Shown here: positions 16,865 to 26,681 of the stretch, piece by piece
How the letters are laid out: each line of letters starts with the position of its first letter
Position numbering within the stretch: position 1 is the first letter of the stretch
Assembly (NCBI GenBank): GCA_035345875.1
Contig: DAORDH010000003.1
Location: forward strand, 218,594-282,593
Direction: 5' to 3'
Source: UBA2033 sp035345875
Lineage (GTDB): Bacteria > Spirochaetota > Leptospiria > Leptospirales > Leptospiraceae
DNA: 64,000 bases
The notes under the pieces: generated by a model
What the model saw: only the letters and a program-made list of their open reading frames with translations
Database searches by the model: none
What the model was told of the DNA's origin: nothing
Position numbers and translations under genes: made by a program

Positions 16865-17062
16865 TGTATTTTCCTTGTATATTTCCAGATTGAAAAAGAT
16901 TTTCATTTCGTAAATCACAAATTAAAAGAATAGACGAGTTCATTTTTATTGGCTTGGAATTGCATCTAGTTTACACAATACACAAATTCTTAAAAATAAA
17001 TTGTCAATCTACTCGCATTGTGTAGTGTGAGTGAGGTTTCTTTTTAAAAAGAATTATCGTTT

Positions 17063-18412
17063 ATGTCTGAAGAAAAACTTTGGTATTCAAAAAAAAATGC
17101 TGCGAATTGTAGTCAATGCTTAGCTCCCGATAGTATTGAGATTTATTATTACCAACCTACTAGGCAACCAGTGATTACAGGAGATGAATTTGTGATCACA
17201 TATCAAGTAATACAAAAGACGAAAAAAGTTTGTGTAAATTGTAATTTTACAGAAGAATTTTTTGAAGAATGGAAAGAGTATAAGTATCCAAAGAAAGAAG
17301 ATATTGATTTTTTAAAACGGAGAGCAATTTACTTTCAAACTAATTTTAAATACAAAGCAGAGGAGGCTTTTGCAGATTATTTAGAAAGAAATCCGTCCGA
17401 TTTTGAAATGCTCTTTGAGTTTGGAAGATATCTTTTGGCAAATAGAGAGATTATAAAGGCTTATTCAAATTTCAAAAAATCAATCGAGAAAAATCCTAAT
17501 TTTCTACCTGCAATGGAAGCGATTACAGATTTACTTTTTCAACTTTTGAATGCTCAAAATGACTATTGGTTTGAATGCCTTCCTTATTATGGATTTTACA
17601 GTCATATACATCTAACGTATCAAAATTTTTTAAATGAACTAAATAAATATCTTCGACTTTTAATAGAACATCATAAGAATAATCTTCAATTACTACCTGC
17701 ATATTATCTGAAAACAGCACCTTTATTAGAAGAAAAATTTTTATTCCCTCTCGCCCTTGAGTATTATGAATACGTTATGAGCCAATCTCCTTTTAAAGTA
17801 GAACAAGCGGATGCAAGCCTTAGAGCTGGTCTCTTATACGCCCAGCTTCAAGATTATCCAAAAGCAATTTCTCTTTTGGATAATAGCAATTTGCTCCTCC
17901 CTAACCTAATGATACATTATCATAAAGCGAAAGTATATCGAAAAACTGAGGATTCAATGAAGAGTAATGCAGAAGTTTCTATTTTTCTAAAATCCTTGGA
18001 TTCCCTTATTTTAAAAAATGAAAATGATCCTAGATTGTATTACTTTAAGGGTTTGGGTTTAGAATTGATCCAAGACTCTAAAGAGTTAATTGAATACTAT
18101 CAGTCAGTTATTGAAAAAGGAAAATTTGATATTCCTATTCGAACTATCTTTCAAAGAAAAATAAATAATCTATTAGATCCTCCTCGAAGAGAAATTATTT
18201 CTTCGCAAAATTTTAACTGTCCAGTTTGTAAATCGAATGAGTTTATTTTTTATACCTATAGAGATCAAGTTGTAGGATCTATCAAGCCAAAAGAATCTTT
18301 GAATACAGTTTATTATTACTTACAGGTTCTTAGAAAAATATGCAATCATTGTCAATTTGAATTTAAAGAATACAAATCTTGGGAAGATATAGATTTTGAT
18401 ACACAAATTTAA
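17063..18412 (+). CDS. TPR-like protein flanked by duplicated zinc ribbons
   Basis: This 449-residue soluble protein is not of a family I can name. It carries a four-cysteine zinc ribbon at each end: Cys16/19 with Cys57/60, and Cys386/389 with Cys427/430. Both have exactly 41 residues between the pairs. The sequence after the last cysteine also repeats (NFTEEFFEEWKEY against QFEFKEYKSWED), so the two ends are an internal duplication. The middle (about 80-370) is helical with TPR-type repeats (for example AYSNFKKSIEKNPNFLPAM and GLLYAQLQDYPKAISLLDNS). A scaffold that binds protein or nucleic acid at both ends is likely. An 8-bp dyad (TACACAAT at 16972-16979, ATTGTGTA at 17017-17024) lies upstream and may be an operator. 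Confidence 0.8.
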   Translation: MSEEKLWYSKKNAANCSQCLAPDSIEIYYYQPTRQPVITGDEFVITYQVIQKTKKVCVNCNFTEEFFEEWKEYKYPKKEDIDFLKRRAIYFQTNFKYKAEEAFADYLERNPSDFEMLFEFGRYLLANREIIKAYSNFKKSIEKNPNFLPAMEAITDLLFQLLNAQNDYWFECLPYYGFYSHIHLTYQNFLNELNKYLRLLIEHHKNNLQLLPAYYLKTAPLLEEKFLFPLALEYYEYVMSQSPFKVEQADASLRAGLLYAQLQDYPKAISLLDNSNLLLPNLMIHYHKAKVYRKTEDSMKSNAEVSIFLKSLDSLILKNENDPRLYYFKGLGLELIQDSKELIEYYQSVIEKGKFDIPIRTIFQRKINNLLDPPRREIISSQNFNCPVCKSNEFIFYTYRDQVVGSIKPKESLNTVYYYLQVLRKICNHCQFEFKEYKSWEDIDFDTQI

Positions 18413-18460
18413 GATTGAAGTTGCTTGACTCCGATTCATTCTCCCTTGAATGATACATCT

Positions 18461-19210
18461 ATGAATGCAATGATTATTACAGGGGCGAGTTCTGGAATTG
18501 GAAGACATTTGGCTTTTGAGTATGCAAGTCGTGGATTTGCTCTTGGTTTAACAGCGAGAAGATTTGAGCTTCTGCAAAAATTGAGAAATGAAATCTATGA
18601 GAAGTTTGGTTCTAATATAAAAGTAGAAATTAGAACTTTAGATGTAACAGATTATAAAAAAATATATTCAGTTTTGAAGGATTTAGCTCATTCGTTAGGA
18701 AATATAACTCATGTTGTGGCTAATGCAGGGTTAGCCGGTTCTAGTCCTATTGGGAGTGGGAAATTTCTCCATGATAAGTTTGTAATCGAGACAAATTTAA
18801 TTGGAGCCATGGCAACAGTAGATGCAGCAGCAGAAATATTCAAATCACAAAAATCACCTGGTCATATTATCGGAATATCGTCTATCGCTGGATTCAGAGG
18901 ATTTCCAGGGAATGCTTCCTACTGTGCATCAAAGGCAGGTTTTACAGTATTTTTAGAATCAGCTAGACGAGACTTAAAAGACTTTAATATACTTGTATCT
19001 ACCATTCATCCAGGTTTTATTGCAACTGATATAAATGCGCATATTCCTTCTAAACCATTTGTAGTCTCAGTAGAAAAAGGTGCTTCAGAATTAGCAAAGC
19101 TGATCGATCAAAAGGTTATAGTTTCATCAGTTCCTAAGTTTCCTTGGGGACTTATTGGATTTTTGTTGAAGTGGATTCCTAACGTTATTTGGCAGAGGTT
19201 AAAGTTTTGA
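18461..19210 (+). CDS. Short-chain dehydrogenase/reductase
   Basis: This 249-residue classical SDR has the cofactor motif TGASSGIG near its N-terminus, NAG in VVANAGLAG, and the catalytic Ser-Tyr-Lys (GISSIAG, then YCASKAG). An Arg-rich position after the second strand (LTARRFELL) suggests NADP(H). The substrate is unknown. ATG 18461 is preferred over a TTG at 18425, which adds residues outside the domain. The gene sits 48 bases after the zinc-ribbon/TPR gene, and its stop overlaps the TTG start of the phosphatase gene (TTGA). A second SDR lies at 37631. Confidence 0.88.
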   Translation: MNAMIITGASSGIGRHLAFEYASRGFALGLTARRFELLQKLRNEIYEKFGSNIKVEIRTLDVTDYKKIYSVLKDLAHSLGNITHVVANAGLAGSSPIGSGKFLHDKFVIETNLIGAMATVDAAAEIFKSQKSPGHIIGISSIAGFRGFPGNASYCASKAGFTVFLESARRDLKDFNILVSTIHPGFIATDINAHIPSKPFVVSVEKGASELAKLIDQKVIVSSVPKFPWGLIGFLLKWIPNVIWQRLKF

Positions 19211-19722
19211 GCAATAAAATAAAAGTGTTATTTGTATGTCTTGGTAATATTTGTAGATCCCCCGCAGCGGAAGGAGCCTTTAAAAGCTTGGTCGAGAAAA
19301 AAGGAATCTCTGAATTATTTGAAATAGATTCAGCTGGGACTGCAGGGTATCATGTTGGAGAAAGACCACATGAAACAACAACCAAGGTTGCAAGAGATAG
19401 AGGAATTATTTTAAATCATTATTGTCGCCAATTTGAACCAATGGATTTTCAAAGATTCGACTATATTCTGGCAATGGATCAATCCAACTTCAGATCAATT
19501 CTTTCCATGGCGAAAACAGAATCTGACAAACAGCGGGTAATGAAGTTTAGACGCTTCGATTCAACAGTCAAGGGAGAGCCAGATGTGCCCGATCCTTATT
19601 ATGGTGGAATAGCTGGCTTTGAGCATGTTCAAGATATTGTAGAGCGAGCATCTGAAGGTTTTTTAAATTGGTTATTAGAAAATCATAGCTTACCAACAGA
19701 ATTAGAGGAAAATGAGGATTAA
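19207..19722 (+). CDS. Low-molecular-weight protein tyrosine phosphatase
   Basis: This 171-residue phosphatase has the active-site P-loop FVCLGNICRSP (C-x5-R) immediately after the N-terminus, and the general-acid Asp in DVPDPYYGG. Cytoplasmic members dephosphorylate protein phosphotyrosine or, in some lineages, arsenate-related substrates; nothing here favours arsenate. TTG 19207 is chosen because AGAGG (19194-19198) lies eight bases upstream and because it overlaps the preceding stop by four bases. An alternative TTG at 19189 would add six residues. It is in the same cluster as the SDR and NDH-2. Confidence 0.92.
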   Translation: MSNKIKVLFVCLGNICRSPAAEGAFKSLVEKKGISELFEIDSAGTAGYHVGERPHETTTKVARDRGIILNHYCRQFEPMDFQRFDYILAMDQSNFRSILSMAKTESDKQRVMKFRRFDSTVKGEPDVPDPYYGGIAGFEHVQDIVERASEGFLNWLLENHSLPTELEENED

Positions 19723-19726
19723 ACCC

Positions 19727-20977
19727 ATGGTTGAAGAAAAACATATAGTAATTGTCGGTGCTGGCTTTGGAGGATTACAAGCAGCAAAGAAACTAGGAAA
19801 TAAGAAGGGGATAAAGGTTACAGTGGTTGATAAAAACAATCATCATTTATTTCAACCATTGCTTTATCAAGTAGCAAGTTCTGTTCTAAGTCCTGCTGAC
19901 ATTGCGATTCCCACTCGATCGATTACTACTAGTTATGCGAATATATCCATAATCATGTCTGAGTTAAAAGAAATTAATAAAGAACATAGAAAGTTACACC
20001 TAGAGCACACAACGATCCAATATGATTATTTAATTCTCGCCATGGGAGCAAGAACAAGTTATTTCGGAAATGATCACTGGAAAAAATTTGCTCCAGGTCT
20101 TAAAAATCTAAATGATGCCTTAAAAGTAAGAAAGAGTATTCTAGTTTCTTTCGAGAGAGCCGAACTCGAAACAAATCCTGCAAAAGTAGCAGAACTTCTG
20201 AATTACGTTGTAATTGGAGGAGGTCCTACTGGTGTAGAATTGTCCGGTGCAATAGCAGAACTATCGCATCAAATCATTCGAAATGATTTTAGATTCATTG
20301 ATTCATCCATGAGTAAGATCACTTTGATTGAAGGTGGTCCAAGACTTCTTCCTAGCTTCTCTGAAAAATCATCTGATGTTGCATATAAAGAATTGGTTAA
20401 GAGGGGAGTCGATATTCGTTTAAACACAAGGGTTGTGAACATAGATGAAGAGGGTGTTCATACTGGTAAAGAGGTAATCAAATCTCAAAATATTATCTGG
20501 GCTGCAGGTGTTGCTGCAAATCCATTTACACAAAAGTTAGATACTCCTTTGGATAAATCAGGAAGAGTAATTGTAAATAGTCACTGTGCGATTCCATCAC
20601 ATCCAGAGATCTTCTGTATTGGAGATATGGCAAATTTTAGTGAGGGGCTAGAAAGACCTCTCCCTGGAGTCTCGCCAGTTGCAATGCAACAAGGAAGATA
20701 TGTGGCTGATTTAATTATGGATGAAATCAAGGGTAAATCTAGGAAACCTTTTCATTACTTCGATAAAGGAAGTATGGCGACTATCGGTAGAATGGATGCT
20801 GTTGCAGAAGTTGGAAATATTAAACTTTCAGGAATTATTGGTTGGCTGGGATGGCTATTTGTCCATTTATTTTATCAGGTTGGATTTAAAAATAAAGTTT
20901 CCATCTTGATTACTTGGATCTGGAGTTATATTTCTTTTAAAGCAGGAGCAAGACTTATACAAAATGAAGAAGATTAA
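19727..20977 (+). CDS. ndh: Type II NADH:quinone oxidoreductase (NDH-2)
   Basis: This 416-residue flavoprotein transfers electrons from NADH to quinone without pumping protons. It has an FAD Rossmann motif (VIVGAGFGGLQAAKKL), a second NADH-binding motif (VVIGGGPTGVELSGAIAEL), the NDH-2 segment HHLFQPLLYQVA, and a C-terminal region with hydrophobic amphipathic stretches (GWLGWLFVHLFYQVGF) for membrane attachment. ATG 19727 is preferred over ATG 19712 because GAGG (19714-19717) is nine bases upstream. Menaquinone from the menG pathway is the likely acceptor. Its end shares a TTAA stop overlap with the convergent gene. Confidence 0.95.
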   Translation: MVEEKHIVIVGAGFGGLQAAKKLGNKKGIKVTVVDKNNHHLFQPLLYQVASSVLSPADIAIPTRSITTSYANISIIMSELKEINKEHRKLHLEHTTIQYDYLILAMGARTSYFGNDHWKKFAPGLKNLNDALKVRKSILVSFERAELETNPAKVAELLNYVVIGGGPTGVELSGAIAELSHQIIRNDFRFIDSSMSKITLIEGGPRLLPSFSEKSSDVAYKELVKRGVDIRLNTRVVNIDEEGVHTGKEVIKSQNIIWAAGVAANPFTQKLDTPLDKSGRVIVNSHCAIPSHPEIFCIGDMANFSEGLERPLPGVSPVAMQQGRYVADLIMDEIKGKSRKPFHYFDKGSMATIGRMDAVAEVGNIKLSGIIGWLGWLFVHLFYQVGFKNKVSILITWIWSYISFKAGARLIQNEED

Positions 20978-20988
20978 TCATCTTCTTC
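20966..20988. terminator. Hairpin formed by the overlapping 3' ends of two convergent genes
   Basis: GAAGAAGAT (20966-20974) and ATCTTCTTC (20980-20988) form a perfect 9-bp inverted repeat with a five-base loop that contains both stop codons. Each arm encodes the acidic last residues of one of the convergent proteins (Glu/Asp-rich ends on both strands). It may serve as a shared terminator. Confidence 0.5.
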
Positions 20989-21354
20989 TATTTCTATATC
21001 TTTTGTGCTTAGAGGACGAAGTAGGGAACTATTGATAAGATCATAAACCAAATTGTCAATGATAGAACCTTTTTGCCATAAAGACTCAGACTCAGTTCCC
21101 AAAACGTCTTCTAGTAGATTATCTGCATAGATTGCCATACATTCATTTGCATTTTCGTCTGGTGTCATTAGAATCTCATCATTCTCTGAATAGATAATAT
21201 TGATATTATACGTTGTGTAATCGGAAAGATTTTCCCCTCGATAGTAGGACATTATTTTATGGAAATTATCCTTTGTATCGATCAAAATTTTTACTTCAAA
21301 TGAATTTTGTTCTACACAATGAAAATTGAGAATCTGGCCTAAATATTCAGACAT
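20974..21354 (-). CDS. Hypothetical protein, 126 aa, acidic
   Basis: Not recognised. It is a soluble, acidic protein with a beta-rich first half (GQILNFHCVEQNSFEVKILI) and a helical second half (IIDNLVYDLINSSLL), ending in Glu/Asp residues. There is no signal peptide. The reading frame has good codon use, and its end is locked into a convergent overlap with ndh (TTAA). No operon partner is close; the next minus-strand gene upstream starts at 22340, about 50 bases before it in transcription order. Confidence 0.6.
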   Translation of the reverse strand: MSEYLGQILNFHCVEQNSFEVKILIDTKDNFHKIMSYYRGENLSDYTTYNINIIYSENDEILMTPDENANECMAIYADNLLEDVLGTESESLWQKGSIIDNLVYDLINSSLLRPLSTKDIEIEEDD

Positions 21355-21401
21355 AGAAATAGTTTTTCAAATAAAGAGACATTGTCAAATGCTTTTTTAA
21401 G

Positions 21402-22340
21402 TTAAAATCGAAAGGAATAACCGGCTATGTAATACGGGTCATATTTGCTGATGTGGCTAACGCTTGTTATGCCCGACTGGGATACAAGTTGATAATCCAG
21501 GAAAAATCCTCTAGTTCTGTTATCTGTAAATGCATTTTCATTATAAAAATAATATGCATCAAAAATATTAAATAAATAGATGAGTGCAATCCCGATTCCA
21601 ATATTTCTTGCAGAGCTTACATGGCTGTTTTCAACGGATGATTTCTGAGCGTAGTAGATTAAAAAAGTGTTTTCAATTGGTGGCGGTGGATTCGAAAAAT
21701 TTAACAAGAACCCACCCAGTAAAATTGGATTTGAAAGTGAATTGAAATTATTTACTGCATTTGCATGTTTTTGCTTCTCACTCGAATAAGCTGCTCCACC
21801 AGCAATAAGGAGGAGAGGATACAATATGCCTGCCATATAACGTCTCTCCATAAACTGACCGCATCCTGGGAGAATAATAGAACATCCTGTAACAGCAAGC
21901 CTACTCGGAATCGATCTTTTGGGTTCTTCCCCTTTGCTCGGTTCCAAATTTACATTTTGCTTTTCTTCTGGTGGATCTGCCTCTATTGTAATAGGTTTGG
22001 GTTCCTCTTCTTTTAAAAGAGGTGCTTTGTCCTTAGCATCAGAACTCTCATCTTGTCTTTTTTTTTTATCTTCCTCTAATTGATTGCTTGGTAAGATCGG
22101 CTCTTCTGACTTGGATTTATCCTCTACTGATTGATTAGGATCTCGGTAAATGATTTTATAAATCTTCTCTTTCAGAATTTCTCTTAACTCACCGTTACCG
22201 TTAACTTCAACCTTGATTGAATTTATATTTTGGTTCCTGATTTTACCTTGTATGACTTCTCCATCTTTCAGCAGAATCGTCTCTGCATAATTTGAGCTCA
22301 AAATTAATATAAAAAGTAAAGTAAAGACAATTTTTCTCAT
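21402..22340 (-). CDS. Exported membrane protein with DUF5683-like region
   Basis: This 312-residue protein has a signal peptide (about 1-19), a small beta domain (ILLKDGEVIQGKIRNQNIN), a Lys/Glu/Pro-rich linker (about 75-140), and a C-terminal membrane region. The segment GCSIILPGCGQFMERRYMAG, followed by a hydrophobic helix and a later helix (IGIGIALIYLFNIFDAYYFY), resembles the DUF5683 family, in which such proteins are membrane-embedded and of unknown role. It could be an outer-membrane-linked stress or envelope protein. It is transcribed towards the 126-codon gene and may be its operon partner. Confidence 0.72.
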   Translation of the reverse strand: MRKIVFTLLFILILSSNYAETILLKDGEVIQGKIRNQNINSIKVEVNGNGELREILKEKIYKIIYRDPNQSVEDKSKSEEPILPSNQLEEDKKKRQDESSDAKDKAPLLKEEEPKPITIEADPPEEKQNVNLEPSKGEEPKRSIPSRLAVTGCSIILPGCGQFMERRYMAGILYPLLLIAGGAAYSSEKQKHANAVNNFNSLSNPILLGGFLLNFSNPPPPIENTFLIYYAQKSSVENSHVSSARNIGIGIALIYLFNIFDAYYFYNENAFTDNRTRGFFLDYQLVSQSGITSVSHISKYDPYYIAGYSFRF

Positions 22341-22611
22341 AACTCTATTCCTTTTTTACACCCTATGTAAGCTACTCTTAAAAACGTTAATCTTTTAAAA
22401 ATGAGATTGGTACATACACTATATATTTAGAAAAGTCGAGTAAAATTTCATTTCCAATAAAAAAAGTCACCCACTACAAGCAAAAAAGACCATTAAAGCC
22501 TTAGAAATGAAAAAGGTTGGTTTGATTTGGATGCAAAATCAAAACGGTTTGTAAATTTTTATACTTAGATTTTTAGAAATGAATCAGTTAGGCAATAACC
22601 AAATACTTTGA
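22341..22611. other. Intergenic region, no feature seen
   Basis: About 270 bases between two minus-strand genes. No open frame, strong hairpin or repeat stands out. It should contain the promoter of the 312-residue protein gene and the terminator of the helicase-nuclease gene. Confidence 0.4.
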
Positions 22612-25600
22612 TTATTTCAATGCTTCCTGAAATGCCTGATGAATTCTCTCCAATTCAGATTCTTTTTCATTGATCCAATCTAAAAGCCAAACTCTATAAA
22701 ATTTCCAACCGAGGGAGGCTAATTGTTGTTCTCTGAGACGATCCCTTTCTTTTACGGTGGGGCTTGACGCATAGTATTCGCCATCGCACTCAATCGCCAA
22801 AACAAACTCATCTTTTTTTGGATGTCTGACAACTAAATCAATTTTGTATTGAGAAAAACCAAATTTTGGAATCACAGTGTATCCATTTTTTTCGAGTGTT
22901 TCCATAATATCTTTTTCAATAGGATTCAATTTTTCCTGACCATAGGATGCTTGTGGTTTTCCCCCATAACCAGCATAATTCAAATAAGATTTTAAAAGCC
23001 TAACTCCTTCTGAATTAGAACGATCCAAGTCAATATCCGAATCTCTAAATGAGGAAACGATAGTCATTCTCTTTCGGGCACGTGTTATGGCGACATTGAG
23101 TCTTCTTTCCCCACCTTGATGAGTAAGTGGTCCGAAATTATGGGGCAAATTACCGTTAGCTTCTTTTACATAGCCGATCGATAATATAATTGCATCTCTT
23201 TCATCTCCCTGAACCTGTTCAATATTTTTAATGAAAAAATGATCCTCGATTTCTTCATTGAAAAATGGCTCTAAATCCATTGAACTTTTTAAAGCATCCT
23301 CTAGAGCAGACTCAATTCGTTGTGCATGTGCTATCCCCATGGTAATAACACCAAGCGTTTCATTTGGGCGTTCTGTTGCATGATTCAGAATAAGATCGAT
23401 TACCCGCTTAACTTCCATTTCTTCGCTTTCTTCTGGCGTTTGACCTATTTCGAAGGGGATTAAATCATGAAATAAAACTCTCTGATTTTTGGGACTAGGG
23501 AAGGTGATTAATTTATTTGCATAGATATTTTCATTCGAAAATGCAATCAACTCCTCAGATCGGCTGCGATAGTGCCAAACTAAATGTCTTTCATTTAAAA
23601 AACTAGCCGTTCGATTGAGTAAACTTTCAAATCCTTTAGTATGAGATACTTCCTCTGATTCGTCATCGTCGTCATCACTTTCTCTAAAAAAATCTGTTGG
23701 AGGTAATTGCTTAGTATCCCCTGCGACAACAATTTGTTTACTTCGCATAATAGCTGGAATTGAATCTGCTGGAATAATCTGACTTGCTTCGTCAAAAATT
23801 ACTACATCAAAATACTGTTTCTTCGCATCAATTAACTGACTGATAGAAAGAGGACTAGCCATCCAGCAAGGTCTTAAACTTGTTAAAACGTTAGGCGTTT
23901 CGGGTAGTAGTTTTCTAAGAGATAGCCTCGCAGAATTTTTATTTGTTTCGCCTCGAACTAGATTTTCTTCATCACCGAATTGACTCATTTGTTGCATGAC
24001 CCATCTTGCATGTCTATAGTTAAGCCTATCTTTTGTTAACTCGATTCTTTCTCTGTCTAATTCTTGAAATTCTTTTACTAATTCTGTTTGTGTCTTTCCA
24101 TGAAAAGTTTTTAATTTCCCATCCTGTTTATAGGCTTCTTCTAAACAAGAATAGAGCCAAGCGTATTCAAATTGCCTCGCCCAAAATTCTGATTCAATTC
24201 CTCTTTGTTTTATTTCAATTAAGAATACGGAAGCATTGTGTTTATTAAACTCCCTTTCTATTTCTTTCACACTGCCCAAAGACAAAGCTTGTGAATCATT
24301 GTTCAATTCTTTGAATATGGAAATAATTTCTCCAATACCCAATTTTTCAATTTGATTCTGATTGATTCTACTTTTGATTTTTTGAATTTCTTGTTGTAAC
24401 TGGGCAAAATTAGAACTAATCGTTTCCCAATCTCTTACTGGCTCAGGATAAATAGTCGACCTGTGTTGCGATTTCCATTCTTTCAATAGATTTGCTATAT
24501 TTTCAATATCAGTAAAAAAGACTGAACTCGTTTCGGCTATCGGATTTCTAGAATTAAAAATGGATTCGTATGCTTTCCAGAAATCTGAATTTGCAACTTT
24601 TAGAAAGAATTCGTTATCTCTCAGTAATTTTATAATTTTCATATCTGGAAATTCATACTGAGGGAATAATTTTTTCCATTTATTCAGATTCACGGAAATT
24701 TTTTTAATTTCACCCAGCAATTCTTCTCGTGATACTTCCTCAGAGAATCTAATTTTTTTCAAAGTCTCTACAGTGGTTTTTAATTCTGAATCAAATAAAT
24801 TGGAAAACCATTTTTTAGATTCGGCATTGCTTAATATTTGAATGTATTTATCAAAATCAATATTATAGATCTCATCAGAGTATTTATCAGAGATGCGACT
24901 AATATCTGTTAGTAGATTGATTTTTTCATTTACTAAGAGGGGAGTAGTATCCGGAGTTCGATGGATCTGTTTTAAATAATCAAAGCCTTGATTTAAGTCA
25001 GTGTCATTCGCAAAGGCTTTTTTTATAGTTAAGAAGTTCTTTGTATCTAAATGAAAGATGTCATGATTATCTGAATAGAGTGTATACATTAAGTTTACTC
25101 TTTCCATTAACTGAATCATGTTTTCCATTTCTTTAAAATTTTTATTATCACTTAATCCATAGGCTCCTAATTTTGAAAACTCCTGTTCCAAGAATAAAAG
25201 TTGCTTATAGATTGTATTGACTGAATTGGAAAGTTCTGTTCCATCCTCAACAGTTGAAATATTAGTATTTTGCCAAATGGAAGCCCTTGGATTTACAAAT
25301 AAGGAAGCTAGACTTGGCTTTTGTAACTCTTCAAGATGTGCTCTCAAACTATCTACTACATCAGGTGTTAATTTCTCTAGATCTTTCCCTGTAAATTTGG
25401 TTTGGCTTTTTTCTGCCTCGGAGAATTGAATCAATGCGGATAATAACTCGTAAACGCTTTTATTTGCAGGACTTCTTTTCTTGTGAAATTGCTCAACATG
25501 ATAATTGAGTTCCCTTCGTTTCTTTACATATTGTTTGTGTGTCTCACCAACATCAATGCTTCTAAAACTTTTTATTAGATCTAGACTTTCTTTGAATTGA

Positions 25601-26670
25601 TCTAAGACCATTTTTCTAGAAATCCCTGTCCCATGTAAATCTAACAAAAGATGTCCCATGTTTTTTTGGTCGAGACGGCGCTTAACGACTTCGAGAGCAG
25701 CTCTCTTCTCTGCAACAAATAAAACTTTCTTTCCGTTTGCGACAAGAGTTGCGATTAAATTTGCGATTGTTTGACTCTTTCCTGTTCCTGGTGGTCCTTG
25801 GATTGTGCAATTTTCTCCTTTTAAAACAGCTTGGATTACACTCTGTTGACTAGAGTCACAATCAAAGACAATAAAATCATCTTCTGGTTGAATTTGATCA
25901 AATTTTTTTGGATCGATTTCTACAGTAGATGTTTTAATTTTTCGAATTGCAAACTCATCTCCTGCCATAGCAAGAACAAGTTCAGTCTGATTGTTAGGAT
26001 TTTCTTTTTGAAATTTTAAATCCTCCACCATTGACATTTTCTGAAATGAGAAATTGCTTATAATAAATTGCTTATCAACTTGAATAGATTGAATTCTTTT
26101 TGCAGATAGAGTCCTCAGTCTAGAGACTACCGTTTCAAAATCAGGAACAGAATCTTCATTTAGACTGCCATTCTCATCTTGCAAAAGTTGATCGGAAGTT
26201 ATTTTTAAATTGTGTCTTTTTTCTAAATAAGCAAGTAGAACTGGATTTATAAAAGCATCTCCACTGCGTCTGAGGAATGCTTTGCTCTTGCTCTCTATGC
26301 TAATAGGTAGTAGTATAAGTGGGCACCGAGGAGGACTTGCATCATCATCTTCTTTCCAAGTAGCAAAGCCGTAAGCAAGAAGTAATGTATCTATCCCTCG
26401 CTCTTCTAGGTTCTGCTTCGCTCGCTTATTTATGATTTTAATTTTTCGGTATACGTCTGCGTTATTGTCTTTGAGGGAGAGAAGATCGTTAATGGAAACC
26501 TTTGATCCACCAAAAAACTCTATAAGGTATTTCTCGTCTAATTTCGAAATATCTAACGTTCCGACTTTTTGGTCTTTGTAATAAAGTAAGTTATTACGAC
26601 GCGATAAGTCAGTTAAATCCTGAATCCATTGTTCACAAGCTTTATCAAGTAATGTTTGAGAGTAGTTCAT
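22612..26670 (-). CDS. SF1 (Upf1-like) helicase with DUF4011-type N-terminus and C-terminal Vsr-like nuclease
   Basis: This 1352-residue cytoplasmic protein has an N-terminal DUF4011-like region (IQDLTDLSRRNNLLYYK at the start), Walker A GPPGTGKSQTIANLIA near residue 292, a long helical insertion, Walker B FDEASQIIPADS near 957, VVAGDTKQLPPT, HYRSR and helicase motif VI RLNVAITRARK. The last 115 residues form a PD-(D/E)xK nuclease of the Vsr/MTES_1575 kind (KIDLVVR, then LAIECDGEYY, then RDRLREQQLASLGW and RVW). This architecture recurs in bacterial defence islands; that is my recollection of the family. An anti-phage or plasmid-restriction role is likely. The gene begins 11 bases after the degenerate HtrA-like gene, so it may be third in an operon with the two protease-like genes. 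Confidence 0.92.
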   Translation of the reverse strand: MNYSQTLLDKACEQWIQDLTDLSRRNNLLYYKDQKVGTLDISKLDEKYLIEFFGGSKVSINDLLSLKDNNADVYRKIKIINKRAKQNLEERGIDTLLLAYGFATWKEDDDASPPRCPLILLPISIESKSKAFLRRSGDAFINPVLLAYLEKRHNLKITSDQLLQDENGSLNEDSVPDFETVVSRLRTLSAKRIQSIQVDKQFIISNFSFQKMSMVEDLKFQKENPNNQTELVLAMAGDEFAIRKIKTSTVEIDPKKFDQIQPEDDFIVFDCDSSQQSVIQAVLKGENCTIQGPPGTGKSQTIANLIATLVANGKKVLFVAEKRAALEVVKRRLDQKNMGHLLLDLHGTGISRKMVLDQFKESLDLIKSFRSIDVGETHKQYVKKRRELNYHVEQFHKKRSPANKSVYELLSALIQFSEAEKSQTKFTGKDLEKLTPDVVDSLRAHLEELQKPSLASLFVNPRASIWQNTNISTVEDGTELSNSVNTIYKQLLFLEQEFSKLGAYGLSDNKNFKEMENMIQLMERVNLMYTLYSDNHDIFHLDTKNFLTIKKAFANDTDLNQGFDYLKQIHRTPDTTPLLVNEKINLLTDISRISDKYSDEIYNIDFDKYIQILSNAESKKWFSNLFDSELKTTVETLKKIRFSEEVSREELLGEIKKISVNLNKWKKLFPQYEFPDMKIIKLLRDNEFFLKVANSDFWKAYESIFNSRNPIAETSSVFFTDIENIANLLKEWKSQHRSTIYPEPVRDWETISSNFAQLQQEIQKIKSRINQNQIEKLGIGEIISIFKELNNDSQALSLGSVKEIEREFNKHNASVFLIEIKQRGIESEFWARQFEYAWLYSCLEEAYKQDGKLKTFHGKTQTELVKEFQELDRERIELTKDRLNYRHARWVMQQMSQFGDEENLVRGETNKNSARLSLRKLLPETPNVLTSLRPCWMASPLSISQLIDAKKQYFDVVIFDEASQIIPADSIPAIMRSKQIVVAGDTKQLPPTDFFRESDDDDDESEEVSHTKGFESLLNRTASFLNERHLVWHYRSRSEELIAFSNENIYANKLITFPSPKNQRVLFHDLIPFEIGQTPEESEEMEVKRVIDLILNHATERPNETLGVITMGIAHAQRIESALEDALKSSMDLEPFFNEEIEDHFFIKNIEQVQGDERDAIILSIGYVKEANGNLPHNFGPLTHQGGERRLNVAITRARKRMTIVSSFRDSDIDLDRSNSEGVRLLKSYLNYAGYGGKPQASYGQEKLNPIEKDIMETLEKNGYTVIPKFGFSQYKIDLVVRHPKKDEFVLAIECDGEYYASSPTVKERDRLREQQLASLGWKFYRVWLLDWINEKESELERIHQAFQEALK

Positions 26671-26681
26671 AATCAGGACTA

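Noticed and set aside
16331..16918. Longer form of apt with an 18-residue N-terminal extension
   Set aside because: Apt families start near ATG 16864, which has AAGGA upstream; the extension has no counterpart.
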